From assembly GCA_934663645.1 (NCBI GenBank), contig CAKUKR010000002.1, positions 1 through 64,000 on the forward strand: DNA of 64,000 nucleotides. Reading direction: 5' to 3'. A model generated the notes under the pieces. It had not been told where the DNA came from. It saw only the letters and a program-made list of their open reading frames with translations, and searched no databases. Made by a program: the position numbers and the translations under genes. Below, piece by piece: positions 51,224 to 60,441 of this stretch. Each line of letters opens with the position of its first letter. The stretch's first letter is position 1. The DNA comes from an uncultured Muribaculaceae bacterium (GTDB lineage Bacteria > Bacteroidota > Bacteroidia > Bacteroidales > Muribaculaceae).

Positions 51224-53713
51224 ATGAACATATCCTACAAGTGGCTGAAACGCTATATCGATTTTGACATGACGCCGCAGGAACTGGCGGCCGCGCTGAC
51301 ATCATTGGGTCTCGAATGTGACAACGTGGAGGAGGTGGAGACAATACGCGGCGGGCTGAAAGGCCTCGTAACCGGACGTGTCCTCACCTGCACCGAGCAC
51401 CCCGACTCTGACCATCTGCACATCACCACAGTGGATGTGGGCAGCGGCGAGCCGCTGCAGATAGTCTGCGGCGCGCCCAACGTGGCTGCCGGCCAGAACG
51501 TGGTGGTGGCTGTAATAGGCACACACCTCTATGACGGCGACAAGGAGTTTGTCATCAAGAAATCCAAGATGCGCGGCGTGGAGTCATTCGGCATGATATG
51601 CGCCGAGGACGAAATCGGCGTAGGCTCATCGCACGACGGCATCATGGTGCTGCCCGAGGATGTCAAGCCTGGCACACCCGCCGCAGAGCACTTCAACGTC
51701 GAGAGCGACTATATGCTCGAGGTGGAGCTGACCCCCAACCGCGTGGACGGCGCAAGCCACTACGGTGTGGCGCGTGACCTGAAGGCATACCTGGCACGCC
51801 ATGACTACGAGGAGGGCCGCGAAGCTGAAATCCCGGAGCTGCTGCTGCCCGACATGGACGGCTTCAAACCCTGCCGCGAGGACGGCGCGACAACCGTCGA
51901 GGTGGAAGACCGTCAGGGATGCCCCCGCTACACCGGCATCACGGTACGCGGCGTGAAAGTTGAGGAGTCTCCAGAATGGCTGCGCAACCTGCTTACAGCA
52001 GCCGGACAGCGCCCGATAAACAACATCGTCGACATAACCAACTTCGTGCTGCTCGGCCTGGGACAGCCGCTGCACTGCTTCGACCTCAACAAGGTGGCAG
52101 AACAGAAAATCGTGGTGCGCACCTGCCCGGAAGGCACGCCGTTCACCACACTCGACGGCGTGGAGCACAAGCTCAACGCGGCTGACCTGATGATATGCGA
52201 CGCCGAGAAGCCGATGTGCATCGCCGGCGTATTCGGAGGCCTCGACTCTGGCGTTACGGAGACGACTACAGACGTGTTCATCGAGAGCGCATACTTCAAC
52301 CCGACACGCATACGCCGCACGGCACGCCGCCACGGCCTCAGCACCGACGCATCGTTCCGCTATGAGCGAGGCACCGACCCCAACATCACCGCATACGCGG
52401 CACGCCTCGCAGCGACGATGGTGCGCGACCTCGCCGGCGGCGAGATCTGCGGCGACGTGACTGACTTCTACCCCACACCAGTTGAGGATGCCCGCGTTGA
52501 CCTCAGCATAGACTACTGCAACCGCCTCATCGGCAAGACGCTGCCGCTGCCGCTGACAAAGCTGATACTCGAAGCCCTCGAGATAGAGATACTGCCTGAA
52601 AGCACCGACCAGGTGCTGAAGCTGAAAGTGCCGACATACCGTGTGGACGTGTACCGCCCCTGCGATGTGGTTGAGGACATCCTGCGTGTATACGGCTACA
52701 ACAACGTGGAAATCAGCGAAGAGATGCACGCCAACCTGTCACACCGTGGCGCAACCGACTTCTCATACGCCATGCAGAACCTCATCTCCGAGCAGCTCAC
52801 CGCACAGGGCTTCAACGAGATAATGAACAATTCCCTCTCCGCAGCCTCATACTATGCCGACAACGGCAAATGGAAACCCGAGGAGTGCATCACGCTGATG
52901 AACCCGCTGAGCAACGACCTCAGCACCATGCGCCGCACCCTCCTATACGGAGGCCTCGAGTCACTGGCGCACAACATCAACCGCCGCCTCGAGAACCTGC
53001 GCCTGTACGAGTTCGGCAACGTATACCACCGCGACCCGTCACGCGAGATGACAGCCGAAAAGCCCCTCGCCCCGTTCAGCGAACACACAGAACTCGGCAT
53101 CTGGCTGACCGGAAAGACCTCGACCGACACATGGAACACCAAGGGCACCGAGCAAGACGCATACGAGCTGAAAGCCGTCGTGGAGGCTATAATGCGCCGC
53201 CTGGGCATACCTGCAGGGCTGCTGCAATACTCGCAGGACAGCGATGATGTCTATGCCGTCCGCCTCGACATAGCCACCCGCCAGGGCGACACGCTAGCAA
53301 CTATCGGCGTGGTGCGCAACTCCGTGCTCAAGCAGTTCGGCATCGAGCAGCCTGTATACTACGCTTCGCTGACATGGGCTAAACTCATGGCAGTGGCAGC
53401 ACGCGACGTTGTGACATTCAAGCCGCTGCCGAAGGCGCACCCCGTGAAGCGCGACCTGGCGATGCTGCTCGACGCGGCAACGCCGTTCTCCAAAGTCGAA
53501 GAAACAATACGCCGCAGCGGCGGCAAGCTGCTTCGCGACGTGACCCTGTTCGACGTGTATGAGGGCAAGGGAATACCCGAGGGCAAGAAGTCATACGCTG
53601 TGGCAATGACTTTGCAAGATGACGAGAAAACACTCGTAGACAAACAGATAGACGCTGTAATGAAGAAGATCATCGCCAACGTGGAGAAGAGCCTCGGCGC
53701 ACAGATACGCTGA
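51224..53713 (+). CDS. pheT: phenylalanyl-tRNA synthetase beta subunit
   Basis: 829 residues. In order: N-terminal domain, tRNA-binding EMAP-like domain (~40-150; GLVTGRVLTCTEHPDSDHL), B3/B4 editing domain (~220-390; NNIVDITNFVLLGLGQPLHCFDL), B5 domain (~400-480), core fold and C-terminal ferredoxin-like anticodon-binding domain (~735-829; PKAHPVKRDLAMLLD). It forms an alpha2-beta2 enzyme with PheS, which is not adjacent. No leader peptide with Phe codons was found in the upstream region. Confidence 0.96.
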   Translation: MNISYKWLKRYIDFDMTPQELAAALTSLGLECDNVEEVETIRGGLKGLVTGRVLTCTEHPDSDHLHITTVDVGSGEPLQIVCGAPNVAAGQNVVVAVIGTHLYDGDKEFVIKKSKMRGVESFGMICAEDEIGVGSSHDGIMVLPEDVKPGTPAAEHFNVESDYMLEVELTPNRVDGASHYGVARDLKAYLARHDYEEGREAEIPELLLPDMDGFKPCREDGATTVEVEDRQGCPRYTGITVRGVKVEESPEWLRNLLTAAGQRPINNIVDITNFVLLGLGQPLHCFDLNKVAEQKIVVRTCPEGTPFTTLDGVEHKLNAADLMICDAEKPMCIAGVFGGLDSGVTETTTDVFIESAYFNPTRIRRTARRHGLSTDASFRYERGTDPNITAYAARLAATMVRDLAGGEICGDVTDFYPTPVEDARVDLSIDYCNRLIGKTLPLPLTKLILEALEIEILPESTDQVLKLKVPTYRVDVYRPCDVVEDILRVYGYNNVEISEEMHANLSHRGATDFSYAMQNLISEQLTAQGFNEIMNNSLSAASYYADNGKWKPEECITLMNPLSNDLSTMRRTLLYGGLESLAHNINRRLENLRLYEFGNVYHRDPSREMTAEKPLAPFSEHTELGIWLTGKTSTDTWNTKGTEQDAYELKAVVEAIMRRLGIPAGLLQYSQDSDDVYAVRLDIATRQGDTLATIGVVRNSVLKQFGIEQPVYYASLTWAKLMAVAARDVVTFKPLPKAHPVKRDLAMLLDAATPFSKVEETIRRSGGKLLRDVTLFDVYEGKGIPEGKKSYAVAMTLQDDEKTLVDKQIDAVMKKIIANVEKSLGAQIR

Positions 53714-53774
53714 CGCGCCACAATAAAACGAACAACAATAACACAACAAAAATACACATACATAATACTCACCA

Positions 53775-54497
53775 ATGGGAAGAGCATTTGAATACCGCAA
53801 AGCCCGCAAGCTGAAACGCTGGGGCAATATGTCGCGTACTTTCACACGCATAGGCAAGGAAATAACCATCGCTGCCAAGGCCGGCGGCCCGGATCCGGAC
53901 ATGAACCCGCGCCTGCGTGTGCTGATGCAGAATGCCAAGGCCGCAAACATGCCCAAGGATACCGTAGAACGCGCCATCAAGAAAGCTACCGACAAGGATG
54001 CCGGCGACTACAAGGAGATAGTATACGAGGGATACGGCCCTCACGGCATCGCCATAGTAGTGGAGACAGCCACCGACAACAACCAGCGCACCGTAGCCAA
54101 CGTCCGCTCATACTTCAACAAGCACGGCGGCTCGCTCGGCACTTCCGGCTCGCTCTCATTTCTCTTCAACCACAAGAGCGTGTTCCACATCAAGCCCAAC
54201 CCGGAAATCGACCATGACGAGCTGGAGCTGAACCTTATGGACTTCGAGGCAGAGCTTGTGGCTGACGATGACGAGGAGTGGATGGTATACGGCGCATTCG
54301 ACCAGTTTGCCGCCATACAGAAATACCTCGAGGAGAACGGCCTCGAAATCGTTTCTGCAGAGTTTGAGCGCATACCCACAGACTACAAGGAGGTGACGCC
54401 CGAACAGCGCGAGGCCATCGAGAAGCTGCTCGAAAAGTTTGAGGAAGACGAGGACGTGCAGAACGTGTTCCACAACATGAAGGAAGAGGAAGACTGA
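53775..54497 (+). CDS. yebC: YebC/PmpR-family regulator
   Basis: 240 residues, normal length. Begins MGRAFEYRKARKLKRWGNMSR, with the conserved RLRVLMQNAKAANMPKDTVERAIKKA, YEGYGPHGIAIVVE and NRTVANVRSYFNKHGGSLG blocks. The family includes DNA-binding regulators and factors that relieve ribosome stalling at polyproline stretches. It starts 61 bp after pheT and may be read from the same promoter. A stem-loop follows at 54530. Confidence 0.95.
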   Translation: MGRAFEYRKARKLKRWGNMSRTFTRIGKEITIAAKAGGPDPDMNPRLRVLMQNAKAANMPKDTVERAIKKATDKDAGDYKEIVYEGYGPHGIAIVVETATDNNQRTVANVRSYFNKHGGSLGTSGSLSFLFNHKSVFHIKPNPEIDHDELELNLMDFEAELVADDDEEWMVYGAFDQFAAIQKYLEENGLEIVSAEFERIPTDYKEVTPEQREAIEKLLEKFEEDEDVQNVFHNMKEEED

Positions 54498-54529
54498 CAC
54501 GCCTCTCCCCCACCGACACCGACACAGCA

Positions 54530-54564
54530 AGGGTGTGCCGCACATGATTGGCGGCACACCCTTG
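54530..54564 (+). terminator. stem-loop after yebC
   Basis: AAGGGTGTGCCGC (54530-54542) / GCGGCACACCCTT (54552-54564), a 13-bp perfect stem with a 9-nt loop. There is no U-tract, so it may act as a 3'-end stabiliser or a factor-dependent terminator. Confidence 0.6.
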
Positions 54565-54631
54565 TCCGTCAATACCCGCCGCTTTTACCATGGCGACTGA
54601 TGGGAAATGAACAAAAAGCCGAGGGCTTGTT

Positions 54632-54853
54632 TTGCAACTGAATATTAGTTACATTTGCAGTCTCAACACCGACTACCTCGCATACTGCAAAGAGGAGGGT
54701 GTAGAGCCGCACAAGAGCTATTCCGGCTCTCTGAATGTCCGCTTAACCCCGGACATCCACAGCCGCATAGCCGTGCTTGCAAAACAAACGGGCGTGTCTA
54801 TAAATGCGTTCATACGAAATGCCATAGAAAAGCAGATTGCAGCCATGCTGTAA
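54632..54853 (+). pseudogene. HicB-like antitoxin remnant (C-terminal half)
   Basis: A 73-codon frame from a TTG. Residues ~12-73 match the C-terminal half of HicB antitoxins: YLAYCKEEGVEPHKSYSGSLNVRL followed by a ribbon-helix-helix-like IHSRIAVLAKQTGVSINAFIRNAIEKQI. The N-terminal ~45-50 residues of HicB (the partial RNase H-like fold) are missing, and there is no HicA toxin gene nearby. A TACATTTG box with TTG 20 nt upstream (54627-54657) lies inside the frame, so a transcript, if made, would start after the TTG. Most likely a decayed antitoxin; a functional short DNA-binding protein is possible. Confidence 0.6.
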
Positions 54854-54866
54854 CCAACTGACACAC

Positions 54867-54910
54867 AATAAAAGCCCGGGCTTGTCTTACGGCAAGCCCG
54901 GGCTTTTATT
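54867..54910. terminator. bidirectional terminator
   Basis: AATAAAAGCCCGGGCTTG (54867-54884) and its exact complement (54893-54910) form an 18-bp stem with an 8-nt loop. Each side ends in an A/T-rich run, so it can terminate both the HicB remnant (+) and yidC (-). Confidence 0.92.
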
Positions 54911-54957
54911 TGCAGCTCTGGGGCGGCGTATTGCCGCCACGGAGCGTCAGGTCAATG

Positions 54958-57066
54958 TCAATGTCTGCCCTTGGAGTTGTTGTTGCGCTTCTGCTGCTCC
55001 TTGAGCATCTGCTGTTGCTGGCGCTGCATCTCCTCAAGGCGTGCCATGAAGCCGGATTTCTTCTTCGGCTTCTTGGAGTTCTCTGCCATCGCCTTGCGCA
55101 CGTCCTCCTCCTTTATGAAGAAGCGGAATGCGTATGTCTGGCAGATGGTGATGAGCAGCGAGAGGAAGTAATAGTACGACAGGCCGGCCGCGTAGTTGTT
55201 GAAGAATATCATGAAGAATACCGGCATCAGGTACATCATCCACTTCATGCCAGGCATCGAGCCGGCGGAGTTCTGCATGTTCAGGTAGGTATAGATGATG
55301 TTGGTCGCCGTCATGAGCAGACAGAACAGCGAGATGTGGTTGCCGAAGTATTCAGACACGATAGGTATGTGCGCGCTCCAGGATATTATCGCGTCGGGAG
55401 CAGACAGGTCAGCCGCCCAGAGGAAGCTCTCGCCTCGCAGCTCGATGCATGAGGGGAAGAATGAGAACATCGCGAACAGGATAGGCATCTGCAGGAGCAT
55501 GGGGAGGCATCCGGAGAACGGCGAGGCGCCCGCCTTGCTGTACAGCGCCATGGTCTTCTGCTGGCGCGTCATGGCGTTTTCGTTGCCCGGGTACTTCTCG
55601 TTGATAGCCTTGATGTCCGGGGCGAGTATGCGCATCTTCGCCTGGCTCTTGTAGCTCTTGTATGTCAGCGGGAAGAGCACCAGCTTGATGAAGATGGTGA
55701 GCAGCAGGATGATGATGCCGTAGTTCCAGCCGAATGAGCCGAAGAAGTTGAAGAGCGGTATGATGACGAGCGTGTTTATCCAGCGGAATATGTTCCAGCC
55801 CAGCGGGATGAGCTTCGTCAGTTCCAGGTCCTCGTCAGCCACCATGCTGTCGTCGAGCGAATCGAGCAGCGGGTAGAGGTTCGGCCCGAGGAAGAGGGAG
55901 AACGAAGCCGGGACATCGGCGTTCCAGTCATAGTCGTTCACCACGGCCTGAGCGTCGAGGGTCTTGAGGTAGTCAGAGCCTTTCAGCACCTTGGACGAAA
56001 GGTCGGCGGTATTGAACGGGCGGTCAGAGACAAGCACCGACGAGAAGAACTGGTTCTTGAAGCCGATCCAGCGCAGCTTGGCCTGTTTCTCCTCGCTGTC
56101 GTCGCTGTTTTCGGAGAGGTTGTCAACGCCACCGCCGGCGGACTTGTAATAGAGGCCGGAGTTGCGCTCCTCAAACATGCGTCCTTTCTCCTGACGGCAT
56201 ACGTCCTGACGCCAGTTGACAGCCATGCTGCGGTTGTTGCTCTGCGCCACGGCGGCCATGCCATGCTGGACGATGCGCATTTTCACCACATAGTTCTCGC
56301 CTCGCGGCAGCGTGTACTCGATGCCCCACCATGCTCCCTGGGCCGGCGACACGGTCATCATGACCGTAGAGTCGTTTACGCGGGAAGGCGTGAAATAGAG
56401 TTCGGAAGTCGAAACGGGCTGTGCAGTGGGTATCATGAACTCGAGCGAGTTTGACTTGCCCTCAAAAAGGACCACCTTGCGCGGAGCGGACTTTGCGTTC
56501 TCGTCCTTGGAATATTCAGTTGTATAGTTCTTCAGTTCGGCACGGGTGATGCTTCCGGACTTGGAGGAAATCTGCAGCGCGAGGACATCGTTCTCGAGCG
56601 TCACCTTCTCGTCCTTGCCGTGGAGGAACTGGGCGAACTTGCCGTATTTGCCTATCGACACGCTCGCGTTGCGTACAGTCTCGATAGCCTTGGCCTGTTG
56701 TTGCACGGTGACGGTCTTGGGCGCGCCCTGCATCTCCTGCCAAGGCACTTTCACGCCGTCCACATTGACCGTGCCCCAAATGGAATCGCCGGCCACGGAG
56801 AGGTTCATCTCCTTGTTGTCGAGCGTGTAGATGTATGTGCTGTCGGGCTGGCGTGCGGCGACGCCGTTCTCAGCGATGTTCTTGACGAGCCACTCGCGCT
56901 CCGTGGCAGACAGCGGTTCTGTTGTCGCGGCGGCAGTGTCCCGTGAGGTGGACTGCTGCTCCTGCTTGGCAGTGTCGGCAGAGCCGTCGTCCTTGGGCGA
57001 CAGCCACATGAAGCCGAAGAACACGAGAGCCAACAGCAACAGTCCGGTGATCGTGTTTTTGTCCAT
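54958..57066 (-). CDS. yidC: membrane protein insertase
   Basis: 702 residues. First transmembrane helix at ~5-20, a large periplasmic beta-sandwich domain (~60-380), then the conserved insertase core (~410-640; WINTLVIIPLFNFFGSFGWNYGIIILLLTIFIKLVLFPLT, GCLPMLLQMPILFAMF) with further helices, and a basic Lys/Gln-rich C-terminal tail that can contact the ribosome. It inserts proteins into the inner membrane alone or with SecYEG. It lies 63 bp downstream of pyrG on the minus strand and is likely co-transcribed. Confidence 0.96.
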   Translation of the reverse strand: MDKNTITGLLLLALVFFGFMWLSPKDDGSADTAKQEQQSTSRDTAAATTEPLSATEREWLVKNIAENGVAARQPDSTYIYTLDNKEMNLSVAGDSIWGTVNVDGVKVPWQEMQGAPKTVTVQQQAKAIETVRNASVSIGKYGKFAQFLHGKDEKVTLENDVLALQISSKSGSITRAELKNYTTEYSKDENAKSAPRKVVLFEGKSNSLEFMIPTAQPVSTSELYFTPSRVNDSTVMMTVSPAQGAWWGIEYTLPRGENYVVKMRIVQHGMAAVAQSNNRSMAVNWRQDVCRQEKGRMFEERNSGLYYKSAGGGVDNLSENSDDSEEKQAKLRWIGFKNQFFSSVLVSDRPFNTADLSSKVLKGSDYLKTLDAQAVVNDYDWNADVPASFSLFLGPNLYPLLDSLDDSMVADEDLELTKLIPLGWNIFRWINTLVIIPLFNFFGSFGWNYGIIILLLTIFIKLVLFPLTYKSYKSQAKMRILAPDIKAINEKYPGNENAMTRQQKTMALYSKAGASPFSGCLPMLLQMPILFAMFSFFPSCIELRGESFLWAADLSAPDAIISWSAHIPIVSEYFGNHISLFCLLMTATNIIYTYLNMQNSAGSMPGMKWMMYLMPVFFMIFFNNYAAGLSYYYFLSLLITICQTYAFRFFIKEEDVRKAMAENSKKPKKKSGFMARLEEMQRQQQQMLKEQQKRNNNSKGRH

Positions 57067-57129
57067 ACTGTTTGGTGTGTGGTATTTCGTTTACTTATTT
57101 TGGTTGAGCCATAGTCGGTTATGTCACTG

Positions 57130-58794
<1,665 letters not shown>

Positions 58795-58839
58795 TCATGG
58801 TTATTCCTCAGCCGGGCAAAGCCCATACCTCGGATTGTG

Positions 58840-58847
58840 CAAAGTTA
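58840..58847 (-). promoter_or_regulatory. -7 element of pyrG-yidC operon
   Basis: TAACTTTG on the minus strand, about 90 bp upstream of pyrG. A TTTG is present but only 12 nt upstream, and none is found at 19-21 nt, so this is a partial match. Confidence 0.55.
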
Positions 58848-58931
58848 GTAAAAAATCCGCAAACAGCCCTCATGCCGCGCCATTTGCGCGTCGCAACCGC
58901 GGCACGGCCGTGAACACTCGCGCCGCGCCGC

Positions 58932-58962
58932 TTGTTCTTATTGGCGGAATTGCGTAACTTTG
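58932..58962 (+). promoter_or_regulatory. ferritin promoter
   Basis: TTG (58932-58934), 20-nt spacer, TAACTTTG (58955-58962); leader about 30 nt to the ATG at 58999. It overlaps the in-frame ATG at 58960, which is therefore not the start. Confidence 0.78.
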
Positions 58963-58998
58963 CATACCGAAAACACACATATAAAACTCATACAAGTC

Positions 58999-59514
58999 AT
59001 GCTCAACAAATCAGTAGAACAAGCACTTAACAACCAGATAAACGCAGAGTTCTGGTCAGCCTACCTCTATCTCTCCATGTCATGCCACTTCGAGGCGCAG
59101 GGCCGCCCCGGCGTAGCCAACTGGTTCCGCATCCAGTTCAAGGAGGAGCTCGCGCACGCGCAGATATTCATCAACTATGTCAACCAGCGCGGCGGCAAGG
59201 TGTCGCTCATGCCCATCGATGCAGTCCCAACGGAGTGGAAGGACGAGGCTGACGCATTCCGCGCCACCGTCGAGCACGAGGAGAAGGTGACCGCACTCAT
59301 CAACGACCTCTACGCCACTGCAGAGCGCGAACACGACTACGCCACACGCGAAAAGCTCAACTGGTTCATCGCCGAGCAGGTTGAGGAGGAGGAGACGGCA
59401 CGCCAGCTGCTCGACAACTACCGCCTCATCGGCGACAACGGCAACGGCATTTACCAGCTCGACCGCGAGCTTGCCGCGCGCGTCTACGTCGCCCCCGCCA
59501 TCCTCGCAGAATAA
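58999..59514 (+). CDS. ftnA: bacterial ferritin
   Basis: 171 residues. Ferroxidase-centre ligands are in place: Glu17 and Tyr24 (INAEFWSAYLY), Glu50 and His53 (KEELAHAQ), Glu94 and the Gln127-type site (EQVEEEETA). It forms a 24-subunit non-haem cage that oxidises and stores iron. Cytoplasmic. The start at 58999 (MLNKSVEQAL) matches the family and follows a full promoter. Confidence 0.96.
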   Translation: MLNKSVEQALNNQINAEFWSAYLYLSMSCHFEAQGRPGVANWFRIQFKEELAHAQIFINYVNQRGGKVSLMPIDAVPTEWKDEADAFRATVEHEEKVTALINDLYATAEREHDYATREKLNWFIAEQVEEEETARQLLDNYRLIGDNGNGIYQLDRELAARVYVAPAILAE

Positions 59515-59566
59515 TTCCCGGCGCAAGCACCCAGTCCAAAATCCGAGTTCAGAGTGCCCGGAGCGA

Positions 59567-59601
59567 ATTAAAGGCCTTAAGGCCGTTAAGGGCCTTAGGG
59601 T
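59567..59601. repeat. CCTTAAGG-type hairpin after ferritin gene
   Basis: AAAGGCCTTAAGGCC, then GTTAAGGGCCTTAGGG and TCTTTAG: overlapping CCTTAAGG units that can fold back, as at 9227-9277 and 45684-45740. It lies 53 bp after the ferritin stop and may be its terminator. No gene is seen in 59515-59811. Confidence 0.65.
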
Positions 59602-59756
59602 CTTTAGTGTGCCATGTCAGGCTGAAAATGGAGCATTGGCAGCTGAAAGGACATTTTCCCGAGCGCAAACGATGCGGACAGCGGCAATTTGACGAGGCGC
59701 GAAATGGCGCAAAATAGCGGCAAGAATGCGTTTATAACTTTTTTTATTACGCTGAT

Positions 59757-59788
59757 ATTGCCAAATTCTTTTGTTTGAACTAATTTTG
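59757..59788 (+). promoter_or_regulatory. promoter of Lrp-family regulator
   Basis: ATTG (59757-59760), 20-nt spacer, TAATTTTG (59781-59788); leader about 18 nt. Confidence 0.68.
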
Positions 59789-59811
59789 CGGCGAATTAAT
59801 TACATAAAGTT

Positions 59812-60276
59812 ATGGTAGACAGAATTGACAAGCTTGACCGGAAGATACTGAACATCATCACCAAGAATGCTCGCATCGCGTCCAAGGACGTGGCAGCTGT
59901 GTGCGGCGTATCCCGCGCAGCCATCCACCAGCGCATCCAGCGCCTCATCGAGATGAAGGTAATCACCGGCTCGGGCTATACCGTGAACCCGAAACGCCTG
60001 GGCTACAACACCTGTACATACATAGGCGTGCGCCTTGAGAAAGGCTCGCTCTACCGTGAGGTAGTCAAGGAGCTCGAAAAAATCAAGGAGGTTGTGGAGT
60101 GCCACTTCACCACTGGCCCGTACTCAATGCTCATCAAGGTGTTCGCACAGGACAACCAGCACCTGATGGAGTTGCTGAACGACCGCATCCAGCACATCGC
60201 CGGTGTGACAGAGACAGAGACCCTCATCTCTCTGGAGCAGAGCATGAACCGCCAGATCGACCTCGAAATCGACTGA
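59812..60276 (+). CDS. Lrp/AsnC-family transcriptional regulator
   Basis: 154 residues. N-terminal helix-turn-helix (LDRKILNIITKNARIASKDVAAVCGVSRAAIHQRIQRLIEMKVI) and C-terminal RAM ligand-binding domain (VKELEKIKEVVECHFTTGPYSMLIKVFAQD). Such octameric regulators respond to amino acids and often control amino-acid metabolism or their own promoter. It has its own promoter. The next gene (yfhO) begins 165 bp later. Confidence 0.93.
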   Translation: MVDRIDKLDRKILNIITKNARIASKDVAAVCGVSRAAIHQRIQRLIEMKVITGSGYTVNPKRLGYNTCTYIGVRLEKGSLYREVVKELEKIKEVVECHFTTGPYSMLIKVFAQDNQHLMELLNDRIQHIAGVTETETLISLEQSMNRQIDLEID

Positions 60277-60441
60277 CAACGGCAACAGCAGAGCCGCAAC
60301 AAGCAGAGGGATGATTGCCAATTTGCAAGTTGAAGACTCTGCAATACAAGGACTTAACAAGGACGCATCCACAGGGTGCGTCCTGTGTTCCATAAACCAC
60401 GCATAACAACGCCACAAACCGACATACCCCACCAAACTGAT

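Noticed and set aside
51626-52729. 367-codon open frame on - opposite pheT
   Set aside because: Fully antisense to an intact synthetase gene; Cys/His/Val-rich translation with no recognisable motif.
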